Below are positions 8,997-18,669 of a stretch of 64,000 nt of DNA, piece after piece (position 1 is the stretch's first letter; every line of letters begins with the position of its first letter). The notes beneath the pieces are model-generated. The model did not search any database. It worked only from the letters and a program-made list of their open reading frames with translations, and was not told the DNA's origin. The translations under genes were made by a program, and so were the position numbers. The DNA comes from Spirochaetota bacterium. GTDB taxonomy: Bacteria > Spirochaetota > UBA4802 > JAKQUI01. The stretch covers positions 248,001-312,000 of the forward strand of contig JAKQUI010000004.1 of assembly GCA_029562645.1 (NCBI GenBank). The letters run 5' to 3'.

Positions 8997-9959
8997 CTAT
9001 TTGAGTCCGAGGCTCAGATGCAGCTCGTCCAACCGACCCTTGATTTCCTTTACCACAAGTTCATTCACGTGCTTTGACTTACCGAGCTCGTCCTCGGTCT
9101 TCTGGACCAATATCTCAAGCTTGTTGATATCGAGACTGCGAAGGGTGTTGAACGCCCGCACGGAAAACTCGATCTCGTCGATCTTCTTCGATAGGAGAAC
9201 GCGCATCTTCTCCATTTTCTCGTCAACGACCTCGGTCTCCTCCTCAATCTCTTCCTCGAAGTTGATAAAAATGGTCAGGTGATCCTTAATTATCTTCGCA
9301 GCCTGGCCGAGCGCGTCCTCCGGCGTGATGGTCCCGTCCGTCCACACTTCCAGAATCAGCCGGTCGTAATCCGTGCGTTGGCCAACGCGGGTGTCCTCCA
9401 CCTTCACGTTCACCTTTTTGACCGGTGTGAAAATCGCGTCGATCGGGATAACGCCCACAACCTCGGTGTTGTTCTTATTGATCTCGGCGGGGACATACCC
9501 GCGCCCGCGCCGGATCTCCACCTCCATGTCAATAACGCCCTTTTCGTTGAGGGTCGCGATCACCAGCTCGGGATTCATCACCTCGACATCGGAATCAATG
9601 TTAAAATCCTGCCCCGTGAGGTCGCCGGGACCTTTCTTGACGATATGAAGAACCTTTTGAAGCTCGCCATGATACCGAAACCGGAGCTTCTTCAGGTTTA
9701 AGATAATCCGAGCGACATCCTCGTAGACTCCGTCGATTGCGTGGAACTCGTGCGGCACATCCTCTATCTTGATCGCCGTGATCGCCGCACCCTCGATCGA
9801 CGAGAGCAACACGCGACGAAGCGAATTGCCCAGCGTGAGGCCGTATCCTTTCTCGAAGGGCTCCGCGACAAACCGCCCGTAATCCTTTTTCAACTCGTCG
9901 TGTTCAAAGGATATTTTATTGGGTCTCTTGAACCCTTTTAAGAGGCTTTTTAGAGCCAT
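8997..9959 (-). CDS. rpoA: RNA polymerase alpha subunit
   Basis: A 320-residue alpha subunit that dimerises to start polymerase assembly. The N-terminal domain has GYGLTLGNSLRRVLLSSIEGAA, and the C-terminal domain, which binds UP elements and activators, has SVRAFNTLRSLDINKLEIL. The ATG at 9959 was chosen because GGAGGG lies five bases upstream; an in-frame GTG at 9971 sits inside that site. Located between rpsD and rplQ, as in most bacteria. Confidence 0.97.
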   Translation of the reverse strand: MALKSLLKGFKRPNKISFEHDELKKDYGRFVAEPFEKGYGLTLGNSLRRVLLSSIEGAAITAIKIEDVPHEFHAIDGVYEDVARIILNLKKLRFRYHGELQKVLHIVKKGPGDLTGQDFNIDSDVEVMNPELVIATLNEKGVIDMEVEIRRGRGYVPAEINKNNTEVVGVIPIDAIFTPVKKVNVKVEDTRVGQRTDYDRLILEVWTDGTITPEDALGQAAKIIKDHLTIFINFEEEIEEETEVVDEKMEKMRVLLSKKIDEIEFSVRAFNTLRSLDINKLEILVQKTEDELGKSKHVNELVVKEIKGRLDELHLSLGLK

Positions 9960-10033
9960 CCGTCCCTCCACAAAATCTTCATCATCCCAGACTGACTGGC
10001 CGTTGCGCGGACTCGTTTCCGCCGCATCGACCG

Positions 10034-10663
10034 TTACTTCGAATAGAGTTCCACCACGAGCTGCTCGTTAATGTTCGCGGTAACATCCTGCCGATTCGGC
10101 AACCGGACCACTTTGCCCGATTTATTTTCGAAATCGGCGTTGATCCACTCCGGGACCGAGCTGATCGCCTTCGACAGCTTTACCGCATCGGTCAGCATGG
10201 CGCTCTCCTTAAAGGAATCGCCGATACGCACCTCGAATCCCTCACGAACCACAAACGAGGGAATGTCGACGATGCGATCATTCACCAGGACATGCCGGTG
10301 CTGGACAAACTGCCGCGCCTGCTTGCGCGATGTCGCGAACCCCATGCGATACACCACATTGTCAAGCCGTCGCTCGAGGAGCGAGAGCATGTTGTGGCCG
10401 GTCACGCCCTTCATTCGAGAGGCTTCCTCGAAAATCAGCTTAAACTGCTTCTCAAGCAGTCCATAGCTCTTTTTGATCTTCTGCTTCTCCCGCAGCTGAA
10501 TGCCGTATTCGGAGAGTTTCGACCGCCGCTTTCGGGGCGGCCCAGGCGGATATTTTTTCTTCTTCACGGCGCACTTGTCCGTCAGGCAGCGCTGCCCCTT
10601 CAGCATCAACGGCACGCCCTCGCGCCGGCATAGTTTACACGATGGTCCGGTATATCTTCCCAT
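10034..10663 (-). CDS. rpsD: 30S ribosomal protein S4
   Basis: A 209-residue S4, a primary 16S rRNA binding protein that nucleates the small-subunit body. The N-terminus has the zinc-type Cys set (CKLC then CLTDKC). The S4 RNA-binding domain follows (RRLDNVVYRMGFATSRKQARQ). In many bacteria S4 is the translational repressor of the alpha operon, which is the arrangement here: rpsM-rpsK-rpsD-rpoA-rplQ. Confidence 0.97.
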   Translation of the reverse strand: MGRYTGPSCKLCRREGVPLMLKGQRCLTDKCAVKKKKYPPGPPRKRRSKLSEYGIQLREKQKIKKSYGLLEKQFKLIFEEASRMKGVTGHNMLSLLERRLDNVVYRMGFATSRKQARQFVQHRHVLVNDRIVDIPSFVVREGFEVRIGDSFKESAMLTDAVKLSKAISSVPEWINADFENKSGKVVRLPNRQDVTANINEQLVVELYSK

Positions 10664-10675
10664 GCTCTCCCGTCC

Positions 10676-11065
10676 TCACACTCTGCGTCGTTTTGGCGGA
10701 CGACAGCCGTTATGTGGAATCGGCGTAACGTCCTTGATCTTGGTGACCGCCAGGCCCGCCTGTGCCAGCGACCGGATAGCGGCCTCACGGCCGATGCCGG
10801 GTCCCTTCACGAACACCTCGACACTCCTGAGCCCCGCGATATCGATGGCCTTGCCCACGGCGGTCTTTGCCGCGGTCTGCGCGGCAAACGGCGTCGACTT
10901 CCGGGAGCCCCGGAACCCCTCACCGCCGGCGGACGCCCACGATATCACCTGGCCCTCCATGTCGGTTATGGTGATGATCGTATTATTATAGCTCGCCTGA
11001 ATGCAGACCCTCCCGATGGGGACGATCTTCTTTTCTTTCTTTTTCTTTTGCCCTTTCTGCTTCAC
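10676..11065 (-). CDS. rpsK: 30S ribosomal protein S11
   Basis: A 129-residue S11 of the platform, contacting mRNA near the E site. Conserved stretches include [32 protein letters not shown] and the C-terminal [16 protein letters not shown]. The start is a GTG at 11065 with GGGAGTGA just upstream. The N-terminus is an added Lys-rich stretch ([12 protein letters not shown]). Confidence 0.97.
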   Translation of the reverse strand: MKQKGQKKKKEKKIVPIGRVCIQASYNNTIITITDMEGQVISWASAGGEGFRGSRKSTPFAAQTAAKTAVGKAIDIAGLRSVEVFVKGPGIGREAAIRSLAQAGLAVTKIKDVTPIPHNGCRPPKRRRV

Positions 11066-11081
11066 GAATCGTCACTCCCTC

Positions 11082-11456
11082 TTATGCTTTTTTCTTCTTT
11101 GCCTGCGCGGATTTGCGATTGCCCTTCCGCGTATGGGCGTTGTTCTTCGTGTTCTGGCCGCGAACCGGCAGACCGCGGCGATGTCGAATCCCTCGATAGC
11201 AGCCGATATCCATGAGCCGCTTGATGTTCATCGCGACCTCGGTTCGCAGATCGCCCTCCACCTTGTAGCTCTGTTCGATGAGCTTCTTGATGGAGTTGAT
11301 CTCGTCGTCCCGAAGATCCTTCACCCGCACGTCAGGATTGATGCCGGTCTCGGCGAGTATCTTGTGCGATGTGCTCGGTCCGATGCCGAAGATATAGGTC
11401 AACGCGACCTCTATCCGCTTATTGTTCGGTAAATCGATACCTGCTATACGGGCCAT
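11082..11456 (-). CDS. rpsM: 30S ribosomal protein S13
   Basis: A 124-residue S13 from the head of the small subunit, contacting the P-site tRNA and the large subunit. [26 protein letters not shown] and [11 protein letters not shown] are diagnostic. It ends in a basic tail ([10 protein letters not shown]). First gene of the alpha cluster after rpmJ. Confidence 0.98.
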   Translation of the reverse strand: MARIAGIDLPNNKRIEVALTYIFGIGPSTSHKILAETGINPDVRVKDLRDDEINSIKKLIEQSYKVEGDLRTEVAMNIKRLMDIGCYRGIRHRRGLPVRGQNTKNNAHTRKGNRKSAQAKKKKA

Positions 11457-11477
11457 ATCCCATTAACCTCTGAAGAG

Positions 11478-11609
11478 TTATTTACTTGCGGTCCGGACCT
11501 TCTGCCGCTGCTTATGACGCGCGTTCTTGCAGATAACGCGCACCACGCCGTGCCGCTTGATGATTTTACAATCGCTGCACACCTTTTTAACTGACACTCG
11601 CACCTTCAT
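11478..11609 (-). CDS. rpmJ: 50S ribosomal protein L36
   Basis: A 43-residue gene read from ATG 11609 to TAA 11478, encoding [20 protein letters not shown] followed by [16 protein letters not shown] and a short tail. The three Cys and one His of the zinc-binding (C+) form of L36 are present. Position between infA and rpsM is the standard one. Confidence 0.95.
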   Translation of the reverse strand: MKVRVSVKKVCSDCKIIKRHGVVRVICKNARHKQRQKVRTASK

Positions 11610-11647
11610 CACAAACCCCACACAACAGCAATATTGATCCGCCTGCC

Positions 11648-11869
11648 CTAGTTCTTGGAGCGATACGTTATTCGGCCCCTGGACAGATCGTATGGCGAAA
11701 GCTCAACCGTCACCCGGTCTCCCGGCAGAATGCGGATGTAGTGCATTCGCATCTTCCCCGATATATGAGCCAATATTTTATGGCCATTATCGAGCATCAC
11801 CCGGAACATCGCATTTGGCAACGGCTCAATAACAACGCCCTCTACAACAATTGGCTCTTCCTTCGCCAT
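11648..11869 (-). CDS. infA: Translation initiation factor IF-1
   Basis: A 73-residue S1-fold (OB) protein that occupies the A site of the 30S subunit during initiation. [41 protein letters not shown] and [11 protein letters not shown] are the IF-1 hallmarks. Full normal length. Placed between map and rpmJ. Confidence 0.97.
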   Translation of the reverse strand: MAKEEPIVVEGVVIEPLPNAMFRVMLDNGHKILAHISGKMRMHYIRILPGDRVTVELSPYDLSRGRITYRSKN

Positions 11870-11881
11870 ACTCCCGCTCGA

Positions 11882-12649
11882 TCAGCTGAAATTATTCCCT
11901 TTTGTCAGAATCTCCGCCCGGCCATTGACAACGGCAACCGTGTGTTCAAAATGCGCAGAGAGCTTTCGATCCTTCGTATAGACGGTCCACCCGTCCTTCT
12001 GGTCAACATCCACCAAATACGTGCCAACGTTTATCATCGGCTCAATCGCCAACACCATGCCGTTTTTGATGCGCGGCCCGCGTCCCGGCTTTCCATGATT
12101 GGGGATGGGCGGCTCTTCGTGAAGCGACCGCCCGATCCCATGCCCGACAAACTCACGGACCGGCAGAAATCCATATTGAACAACATACGCCTCGATCGCA
12201 TGCGATACGTCGGAAATTCGGTTTCCCACCACGCACCGATCAATACCGGCATACAGCGACGCCCTGGTTACGTCCATGAGCTGCCGCGCTTCTTTGGATA
12301 TGGCGCCGATCGCGAAACTCCGCGCGGTATCGCCGTAATATCCGTCCAAAAACACCCCAACGTCTATACCCACGATATCGCCGCTTTTTAATCGCGCGCT
12401 TTTGCTGGGTATTCCATGCACCACAACCTCGTTTATCGAGGTGCACAGCGCGGCTGTAAATCCCTTGTACCCTAAAAACGCCGGCCGTGCCCGGTGCTTC
12501 GCAATGATGTCGCGCGCAAACCGGTCAAGCTCATACGTGGTTACGCCCACATCGATGATCCGGTCAATTTCGTCAAGCACATGCGCGGCGAGCGCGCACG
12601 ATTCCCGAATCCTGCCTATCTCCTCGTCATTATAGAGAAAGATCGCCAC
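11882..12649 (-). CDS. map: Methionine aminopeptidase type I
   Basis: A 255-residue dinuclear metal peptidase that removes the initiator Met from nascent proteins. The pita-bread fold ligands are visible: DIVGIDVGVFLDGYYGDTA (two Asp), FVGHGIGRSLHEEP (His), an AIEP segment (Glu) and EHTVAV (Glu). The start is GTG 12649, two bases after the secY TAG, so translation is probably coupled. Confidence 0.96.
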   Translation of the reverse strand: MAIFLYNDEEIGRIRESCALAAHVLDEIDRIIDVGVTTYELDRFARDIIAKHRARPAFLGYKGFTAALCTSINEVVVHGIPSKSARLKSGDIVGIDVGVFLDGYYGDTARSFAIGAISKEARQLMDVTRASLYAGIDRCVVGNRISDVSHAIEAYVVQYGFLPVREFVGHGIGRSLHEEPPIPNHGKPGRGPRIKNGMVLAIEPMINVGTYLVDVDQKDGWTVYTKDRKLSAHFEHTVAVVNGRAEILTKGNNFS

Positions 12650-12651
12650 AT

Positions 12652-13989
12652 CTAGTGCCTGCCTTTGATCCTTCCCTTGCGGACAAATCCGTCATAATGC
12701 CGCATCAAGAGCTGCGACTCGATCTGCTTCAAGGTGTCCAGCGTTACGCCAACGATAATGAGCAGCGAAGTCCCGCCGAACATATACGCCATCTCGGCCG
12801 GCACCTCCTCTGGCCAGATCCGGATGACCAGGTCGGGGATGATGGCGATAAACGCCAGAAAGATCGACCCGGACAGCGTGATCCGGTTCAGGATGTGCAT
12901 GATATAATCGGACGTGTTTTTCCCCGGCCGGATACCGGGAATGAACCCGCCATACTTCTTGAGATTGTCGGCAATATCAACCGGGTTGAACTGGATCGCC
13001 GTGTAAAAATAGCAAAAGAAAACAATCAATAGACTATAGAGGATGATGTACGGCACCTGGCCGGGAGACAGATAGTACTGCAGATTCGCGAACACCGCAT
13101 ACTTGTTCACCTGCAGCATATTTGCGATCTGCGTGGGAAAGAGCACCACGGAGGACGCGAAGATGATCGGGATCACGCCCGCGGCATTGACACGCAGCGG
13201 GATCGCCTGCGAGGTCATCTGCACCATGCGCCGGCCGACGATCCGCTTGCCGTATTGCACCGGAATCTTGCGCGTTCCGAGCGTCAGGAGAATCGACGCT
13301 GCAACAACCATCACGAAAAAGCCAATAAGGATAACCCCGATGATCGGGTCGCTCTGGGACACGATGCGGCGCATGGACTCCATGAAGGCCTGCGGCAGCC
13401 GCACGACGATACCCGCGAAGATGAGCAATGAAATGCCGTTTCCAATGCCCTTTTCGGTGATCTGGTCCCCGAGCCACATCAGCACCATGGTGCCGGTCGT
13501 GATGGCGATCACCGTGGTGATGATGAATCCGATGCCCGAATCAGCCGGCACGACCGACCCCTTGCTGGCCGTCGTCATCGATTTCATCCAGAAGGTCAAC
13601 CCCAGCGCCTGGATCGCGCAGAGGACCACCGTCCCATACTTCGTATACAAATTGATTTTCTTCTGGCCCTCGGGGCCTTCCTTGGCGAGCTTCTCGAGCG
13701 CGGGAATGACCGTATTGAGGAGCTGCATGATAATCGACGCCGAAATATACGGCATGATGCCCAGCGCGAAAACCGTGAAGCGCTTGAGCGCTCCACCGGC
13801 GAAAAGGTCGAAAAAGTCGAGCATGCCCGACTTGCCCGCCTGGTTGAAGTACTCCGTGAGCGCCGTTACATTGATGCCCGGGATGGGAACGTGCGCACCG
13901 ATCCGGTACACCACCAGTACGAACAGCGTAAACAGAACCCGTGTGCGGAGCTCGGGGATCTTGAAGATATTTATTATCGCGCCAGCCAT
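12652..13989 (-). CDS. secY: Protein translocase subunit SecY
   Basis: A 445-residue ten-helix membrane protein forming the protein-conducting channel with SecE. HVPIPGIN, YISASIIMQLL, GIGNGISLLIFAGI and the cytosolic loop RKIPVQYGKR are characteristic. The C-terminus has LLMRHYDGFVRKGRIKGRH. Lies between rplO and map as in the classic spc operon. No sign of a second SecY. Confidence 0.98.
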   Translation of the reverse strand: MAGAIINIFKIPELRTRVLFTLFVLVVYRIGAHVPIPGINVTALTEYFNQAGKSGMLDFFDLFAGGALKRFTVFALGIMPYISASIIMQLLNTVIPALEKLAKEGPEGQKKINLYTKYGTVVLCAIQALGLTFWMKSMTTASKGSVVPADSGIGFIITTVIAITTGTMVLMWLGDQITEKGIGNGISLLIFAGIVVRLPQAFMESMRRIVSQSDPIIGVILIGFFVMVVAASILLTLGTRKIPVQYGKRIVGRRMVQMTSQAIPLRVNAAGVIPIIFASSVVLFPTQIANMLQVNKYAVFANLQYYLSPGQVPYIILYSLLIVFFCYFYTAIQFNPVDIADNLKKYGGFIPGIRPGKNTSDYIMHILNRITLSGSIFLAFIAIIPDLVIRIWPEEVPAEMAYMFGGTSLLIIVGVTLDTLKQIESQLLMRHYDGFVRKGRIKGRH

Positions 13990-13995
13990 AGTTTC

Positions 13996-14469
13996 CTACT
14001 TGCTTGTCGGTTTTTTCGCCGCCTTCTTCGCCACCACGACCGCCTGTCCGCCGGCGGCAACGATCTTATCGCGCGCGGTTCCGGAAAAGGCGTGCGCCTC
14101 GACGGTCACCGTCTTCGACAACTCACCGGTCCCCAGAATCTTCACCAGCGCGGTCTCCTGCCGGATCATCCCCTTCTTGAAGAGCACCGTCGCAGTGATG
14201 ACCGCAACATCGATCTTCGCCAGCTGGACCAGGTTGACGGTCTCATACTCTTTCTTGAAGATGCTATTATTAAACCCGCGCTTCGGGACCCGGCGCTGGA
14301 TGGGCATCTGACCGCCTTCAAACCATGCACGGCGGTTGCACCCCGAACGGCTCATCTGCCCCTTCTGCCCGCGTGCGGACGTTTTTCCCGATCCGCTGCT
14401 GGTGCCGCGCCCAACCCGCTTGCGCGTTTTGAGGTTTGCCGGCCGTTGTATACGATAGGATTCGCTCAT
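13996..14469 (-). CDS. rplO: 50S ribosomal protein L15
   Basis: A 157-residue L15, a late-assembly large-subunit protein. The Gly-rich basic N-terminus (RVGRGTSSGSGKTSARGQKGQ, of the usual form), the FEGGQMPIQRRVPKRGF segment and the C-terminal KAHAFS-like region (VEAHAFSGTARDKI) identify it. A basic Ala/Lys tail ends the protein. Confidence 0.97.
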   Translation of the reverse strand: MSESYRIQRPANLKTRKRVGRGTSSGSGKTSARGQKGQMSRSGCNRRAWFEGGQMPIQRRVPKRGFNNSIFKKEYETVNLVQLAKIDVAVITATVLFKKGMIRQETALVKILGTGELSKTVTVEAHAFSGTARDKIVAAGGQAVVVAKKAAKKPTSK

Positions 14470-14492
14470 CGATCGATCTCCATCCGTTCTGA

Positions 14493-14681
14493 CTATTCCT
14501 TCACTTCCGTAACGCGCACAAGATGCTGCACCGTATTGATCATTCCCCTGATTACGGCCGTGTCATCGTGCGTGCGTTCGCGCTGCATGCGGCGCAGTCC
14601 GAGCGCCCTCAACGTCGCTCGCTGCTTCGGCTTTGCGCCGATGCCGCTTCGTATCTGCTTGATGATCAGTTTCTTCGCCAT
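14493..14681 (-). CDS. rpmD: 50S ribosomal protein L30
   Basis: A 62-residue L30 (KLIIKQIRSGIGAKPKQRAT, LRALGLRRMQRERTHDDTA, GMINTVQHLVRV). Standard length and position between rpsE and rplO. Confidence 0.96.
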   Translation of the reverse strand: MAKKLIIKQIRSGIGAKPKQRATLRALGLRRMQRERTHDDTAVIRGMINTVQHLVRVTEVKE

Positions 14682-14694
14682 GTGAAAACCCGTA

Positions 14695-15207
14695 TTAGTT
14701 CATTATCTTCTTGAGAGTGACCTCGCGAACGTCGGCCACCTCCTTGAGCGTTCTCAGTTGAAGCAATCCGTCCAGGGTGGCCTTTACGATATTCATCGGA
14801 TTGCGTGAACCCTGCGATTTGGCAAGCACGTCCTTGATCCCGGCCTTTTCGACGAGCGCCCGAACGGATGCGCCGGCGATGATGCCGGTTCCGGGAACGG
14901 CCGGTTTCAGGAGCACCCGCGCCGACTTGAACGAACCGATCACCTGATGCGGGATCGTGTTCTTGTTCACGTTCACCTGGTACACGTTCTTTTTCGCCTT
15001 TTCCACGCTTTTCCGGATCGCATCGGGTACTTCGTTCGCTTTCCCGAAACCGATCCCGATATGGCCGTTTTCGTCACCGACCACGGAGAGGGCGCTAAAT
15101 GAGAAGCGACGACCGCCCTTCACGACCTTCGCGACGCGCTTTATCAGCACAACCTTCTCGGTGAGTTCGAATCCCTCGGGATTGACGGTTTTCCGTTTGA
15201 TCTTCAT
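14695..15207 (-). CDS. rpsE: 30S ribosomal protein S5
   Basis: A 170-residue S5, important for decoding fidelity and mRNA helicase activity at the entry channel. The double-stranded RNA-binding-like domain has [18 protein letters not shown] and [16 protein letters not shown]. The second domain has [20 protein letters not shown] and [18 protein letters not shown]. Nothing unusual. Confidence 0.98.
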   Translation of the reverse strand: MKIKRKTVNPEGFELTEKVVLIKRVAKVVKGGRRFSFSALSVVGDENGHIGIGFGKANEVPDAIRKSVEKAKKNVYQVNVNKNTIPHQVIGSFKSARVLLKPAVPGTGIIAGASVRALVEKAGIKDVLAKSQGSRNPMNIVKATLDGLLQLRTLKEVADVREVTLKKIMN

Positions 15208-15219
15208 CAGTCCGCTCTC

Positions 15220-15585
15220 CTAAAACGTTAAGCCGCTTTCGCGCGCCGCATCGGCGAAGGCCTTAATCTTTCCGTGATACAGCATTCCGTTGCGGTCGAA
15301 TACAATGGTCGTCACACCGCGCTGCTTCGCTTTTTCGGCAATCAGTTTACCCAGCGCCTGCGCCGCCGTGATGTTTCCACGGTTCTTCATTTCTGGGAAT
15401 TCCTTGTCGAGTGTCGACGCGGCAACGAGCGTCACGCCCGCACGATCGTCGATGATCTGGACCCGAAAATGCTTGTTGCTTCTCGAAATACACATCCGCG
15501 GCCGCTCGGAGGTCTCTTTCAGCTTGCGCTTAATTCGAAGCTTTCGACGCCGAAGCCGTATCTTCTTCTGGTCAACCTTATTCAT
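15220..15585 (-). CDS. rplR: 50S ribosomal protein L18
   Basis: A 121-residue 5S-rRNA-binding protein: basic N-terminus (RLRRRKLRIKRKLKETSERPR), RSNKHFRVQIIDD, and the C-terminal VFDRNGMLYHGKIKAFADAA. Follows rplF by two bases. Confidence 0.97.
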   Translation of the reverse strand: MNKVDQKKIRLRRRKLRIKRKLKETSERPRMCISRSNKHFRVQIIDDRAGVTLVAASTLDKEFPEMKNRGNITAAQALGKLIAEKAKQRGVTTIVFDRNGMLYHGKIKAFADAARESGLTF

Positions 15586-15587
15586 TG

Positions 15588-16130
15588 CTATGCACCCGTC
15601 TTACCAGCTTTCCGTCTGATATATTCGTCCTTGTACTTGATTCCCTTGCCCTTATACGGTTCCGGCGGACGCAGCTCGCGTATATTCGCCGCAACCTGCC
15701 CAACCTGCTGCTTGTTTACGCCTTTAACCCGTATGCGGGTCGGCTCAACCACCTCGAGGGTGATACCGTCCGGCGCGGGGAAGACGATGGCATGCGAATA
15801 CCCAAGCTGGAAAGAAATATCCTTGCTCTGCTGCTGGGCGCGATAGCCGACCCCAACGATCTCAAGCTCTCGCTCGAACCCCTTTGAAACGCCGGTGAGC
15901 ATGTTCCCGATGAGCGAACGATACAGTCCGTGGGAGGCGCGGGTCGCCTTATCGTCCGCACCGCCAAGCTTTTCCACAAGAAGCGTCCCGTCCTTCTGCG
16001 TCACGCCGATACTGGCGTGGATCGCCTGGGAATCGCTCCCCAGCGGGCCCTTCACGCTGATTACATTGTTCGAAACCTCAACGGTGACCCCGCCGGGTAT
16101 CTGCAGTGGCTTATTTCCAATTCGTGACAT
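15588..16130 (-). CDS. rplF: 50S ribosomal protein L6
   Basis: A 180-residue L6 near the factor-binding region. MSRIGNKPLQIPGGVTVEV, the central GLYRSLIGNMLTGVSKGFER and the C-terminal GKGIKYKDEYIRRKAGKTGA are diagnostic. Confidence 0.98.
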   Translation of the reverse strand: MSRIGNKPLQIPGGVTVEVSNNVISVKGPLGSDSQAIHASIGVTQKDGTLLVEKLGGADDKATRASHGLYRSLIGNMLTGVSKGFERELEIVGVGYRAQQQSKDISFQLGYSHAIVFPAPDGITLEVVEPTRIRVKGVNKQQVGQVAANIRELRPPEPYKGKGIKYKDEYIRRKAGKTGA

Positions 16131-16151
16131 TGCTCTTCGCTCGCTTCGTCG

Positions 16152-16553
16152 TTATGATATCTCGCACAACACTTCGCCGCCAATGTTGAGCTGTTTCGCC
16201 GCTTTGTTTGTAACAATCCCCTTCGACGTCGACAGTATTCGAATCCCGATATTGTTATACACCGGACGCAGGCTCTCCGCCTGTACGTATATGCGGCGTC
16301 CCGGCTTGCTGATGCGCGACAGCGAATAAATCGCCGAGGCGTTGTCCGGGGTATATTTGAGATACACGCGCAGAATGCGCTGTTTCTTGTCGTCAATCAC
16401 CTTGTAGTTCTTGATGTACCCCTCGTCTTTGAGGATGCGCGCGATTGCCGCCTTCATTTTCGACGAGGGAATGTCCACCTTGAGATGGCCCGCCTTAATG
16501 GCGTTCCGGATCCTCGTGAGCATATCGGCGATCGGATCGTTATACTTACCCAT
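16152..16553 (-). CDS. rpsH: 30S ribosomal protein S8
   Basis: A 133-residue S8, an early binder of the 16S central domain and in E. coli the repressor of the spc operon. DPIADMLTRIRNAI, LKYTPDNASAIYSLSRISKPGRR and the C-terminal ISTSKGIVTNKAAKQLNIGGE identify it. Confidence 0.98.
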   Translation of the reverse strand: MGKYNDPIADMLTRIRNAIKAGHLKVDIPSSKMKAAIARILKDEGYIKNYKVIDDKKQRILRVYLKYTPDNASAIYSLSRISKPGRRIYVQAESLRPVYNNIGIRILSTSKGIVTNKAAKQLNIGGEVLCEIS

Positions 16554-16577
16554 AATACACTACTCCCTCGTACTGAT

Positions 16578-16763
16578 TCACCATGATGATTTCACGACGC
16601 CCGGCAGCTTCCCGGCGTTCGCCAGGTTTCGAAAGCAGATCCGGCACATCTCAAAGCGACGCAGATAGGCGCGTGGCCGACCGCAAATCTTGCAGCGATT
16701 GTGCTGGCGCACCTTGAATTTTCTCGGCGAGTTGCTTTTCGCAATGTGGCACGTGCTTGCCAT
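16578..16763 (-). CDS. rpsN: 30S ribosomal protein S14, zinc-binding short type
   Basis: A 61-residue S14 of the short zinc form (also called rpsZ). Four Cys in [20 protein letters not shown] hold the zinc. The C-terminus [11 protein letters not shown] is conserved. Position between rplE and rpsH is typical. Confidence 0.97.
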   Translation of the reverse strand: MASTCHIAKSNSPRKFKVRQHNRCKICGRPRAYLRRFEMCRICFRNLANAGKLPGVVKSSW

Positions 16764-16769
16764 GTTCTA

Positions 16770-17318
16770 TCACCCCTGTTCCCTGAATGGAAAGCCGAAC
16801 TCATCGAGGAGCGCGCGCGCTTCCTCGCTGCTCTTCCCGGTCGTGACAATCGTCACGTTGATGCCGTGGATCTTGTCCACCTTGTCGAAGTCGATTTCCG
16901 GAAAGATAATCTGCTCCCGTATCGAGAAATTGTAATTTCCAAAGTTATCGAACGATTTCGGGGACAACCCCCGGAAGTCGCGGACCCGGGGCAGCGACAC
17001 ATTGATCAGCCGATCGAGAAACTCGAACATGATATTACCGCGCAGCGTCACGCGGGCGCCAACCTCGTATCCGTCGCGGATCTTGAAGTTCGCGATGGAC
17101 TTCTTGGCGACCGTCTTGACAGCCTTTTGCCCGGTGATGGTGGACAGCTCGTCGATGATGGCCGTAAGCGCGGTCGCATTCGAGTGCGCATCGCCCATCC
17201 CGACATTGAGGACGATTTTCTCAAGCCGCGGGACCTGCATCACCGAGGAGTACTTCATTTTCTCGAACAGCCGCTTCCGGATGCTCTTCTGATAATCTTC
17301 ACGCAATCTTGCCGACAT
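16770..17318 (-). CDS. rplE: 50S ribosomal protein L5
   Basis: A 182-residue 5S-rRNA-binding protein of the central protuberance. [48 protein letters not shown] and the C-terminal [14 protein letters not shown] are characteristic. The ATG at 17318 was chosen because GGTGAGG precedes it; a GTG three codons upstream would lie within that site. Confidence 0.97.
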   Translation of the reverse strand: MSARLREDYQKSIRKRLFEKMKYSSVMQVPRLEKIVLNVGMGDAHSNATALTAIIDELSTITGQKAVKTVAKKSIANFKIRDGYEVGARVTLRGNIMFEFLDRLINVSLPRVRDFRGLSPKSFDNFGNYNFSIREQIIFPEIDFDKVDKIHGINVTIVTTGKSSEEARALLDEFGFPFREQG

Positions 17319-17364
17319 GTTCCTCACCTACGCTGCTATACCCGATCGCATCGCGCGTCCGGCA

Positions 17365-17706
17365 TTAGTCGAAATTCCTCTCACACGCGCTGCACGACCG
17401 GACCTTTTTTTCGCCCTTCATCCGCATGCTCACGCGCACGCCCTTTTTGCACTTCTCGCAGAACAGCAACACATTGGAGATGTTGATGGGAAACTCGAGG
17501 CTGATGGCGCCGCCCTTGGGATTCTGCTGTGAGGGGCGAACGAACTTCTTCTTCTTGTTGATCCCTTCGACAACGATCCGCCCGCGACTTCGATCCACGA
17601 ACAGAACCTTTCCTCGTTTGCCGCGATCGGCGCCCGCCGTTACCACGACGCTATCGTCTTTTTTGACAACGCTTCTCACGAAGCCCTTTTTGACGCTCTT
17701 TTTCAT
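17365..17706 (-). CDS. rplX: 50S ribosomal protein L24
   Basis: A 113-residue L24, the large-subunit assembly initiator, with a KOW domain (KKDDSVVVTAGADRGKRGKV) and the conserved KFVRPSQQNPKGGAI-type segment. The C-terminus has a four-Cys zinc site (CEKCKK and CSACERN). Confidence 0.97.
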   Translation of the reverse strand: MKKSVKKGFVRSVVKKDDSVVVTAGADRGKRGKVLFVDRSRGRIVVEGINKKKKFVRPSQQNPKGGAISLEFPINISNVLLFCEKCKKGVRVSMRMKGEKKVRSCSACERNFD

Positions 17707-17715
17707 GATTTCCCC

Positions 17716-18108
17716 TTACAGCACTTCCGGCGCGAGCGATACGATCTTCAGAAAGTTCTTCTCCCTGAGCTCGCGCGCAACCGGCCCGAAGATACGCGAA
17801 CCGATCGGCTCGTTCTTGGTGTTGATGATCGCGACGGCGTTATCGTCAAATCGAATATACGATCCGTCCTTGCGGCGCACCGGCTTTTTCGTTCTCACCA
17901 CCACGGCCCGCAACACCGCCTTGCCGTGAACCTTCTTCCCGGTGGAATCCTTCAGACCGTACGAGGGGTGCGAGTCCTTCACGGCAACCACGATAATGTC
18001 CCCCGCCGATGCGTACCGACGCCGGGTTCCGCCGAGAATCTTGATGCACTGCACCCGCTTGACGCCGCTGTTATCGGCCACATCAAGAAATGTTTCAACC
18101 TGTATCAT
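17716..18108 (-). CDS. rplN: 50S ribosomal protein L14
   Basis: A 130-residue L14, part of bridge B8. [40 protein letters not shown] and the [21 protein letters not shown]-like end are diagnostic. About eight residues longer than the E. coli protein because of an internal insertion ([17 protein letters not shown]). Confidence 0.97.
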   Translation of the reverse strand: MIQVETFLDVADNSGVKRVQCIKILGGTRRRYASAGDIIVVAVKDSHPSYGLKDSTGKKVHGKAVLRAVVVRTKKPVRRKDGSYIRFDDNAVAIINTKNEPIGSRIFGPVARELREKNFLKIVSLAPEVL

Positions 18109-18144
18109 CGCTCGAACTCCTTATCGCCCTGCGGCACCCGGTGC

Positions 18145-18393
18145 CTACTTGACCTTCTCGACAATCGCGATTAGCCGGTAGCGCTTATCCCGCGAGAGCG
18201 GACGCGTTTCCTCGATGCGCACCGTGTCCCCGATGCTGCACTCGTTTTTCTCGTCGTGCCCCTTCACCTTCTTCGAAAACTGGACGGGCTTGTTGTACAA
18301 CGGATGCATCATCATCCGTTCGATCTTGACGACGATGGTCTTGTCCATTTTATTGCTGACGACCTTTCCGACTAGCTGTTTCTTCCGACCCAT
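18145..18393 (-). CDS. rpsQ: 30S ribosomal protein S17
   Basis: An 82-residue OB-fold S17: [40 protein letters not shown]. Normal length; follows rpmC by 41 bases. Confidence 0.97.
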   Translation of the reverse strand: MGRKKQLVGKVVSNKMDKTIVVKIERMMMHPLYNKPVQFSKKVKGHDEKNECSIGDTVRIEETRPLSRDKRYRLIAIVEKVK

Positions 18394-18434
18394 TGCCTTA
18401 CCCTGTCATCCAATGATTGCCCTGCTCCGCCGGG

Positions 18435-18644
18435 CTACTTTCCCTTCAGATTGCGAATGCCGAGCTCATACTCCCGCATGATGGTGTTGACTCGGGCAAC
18501 ATGCCGTCGGAGCGCCTTTATCTTCTGGGGATTTTCGAGCTTGCTGGTAACCGACTTGAACCGCTCTTTCCGCAACTCCTCCTTCGTTTCCTTGAGGCTG
18601 CGGCCCAGCTCCTCGATGCTCATATCTTCAATTTTGCCTTTCAT
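18435..18644 (-). CDS. rpmC: 50S ribosomal protein L29
   Basis: A 69-residue L29 at the tunnel exit, a docking site for SRP and trigger factor: MSIEELGRSLKETKEELRKERF, ENPQKIKALRRHVARVNTIM. A two-helix hairpin of the usual length. Confidence 0.96.
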   Translation of the reverse strand: MKGKIEDMSIEELGRSLKETKEELRKERFKSVTSKLENPQKIKALRRHVARVNTIMREYELGIRNLKGK

Positions 18645-18669
18645 GATGCCTATCCCTAAATTCAGTTAA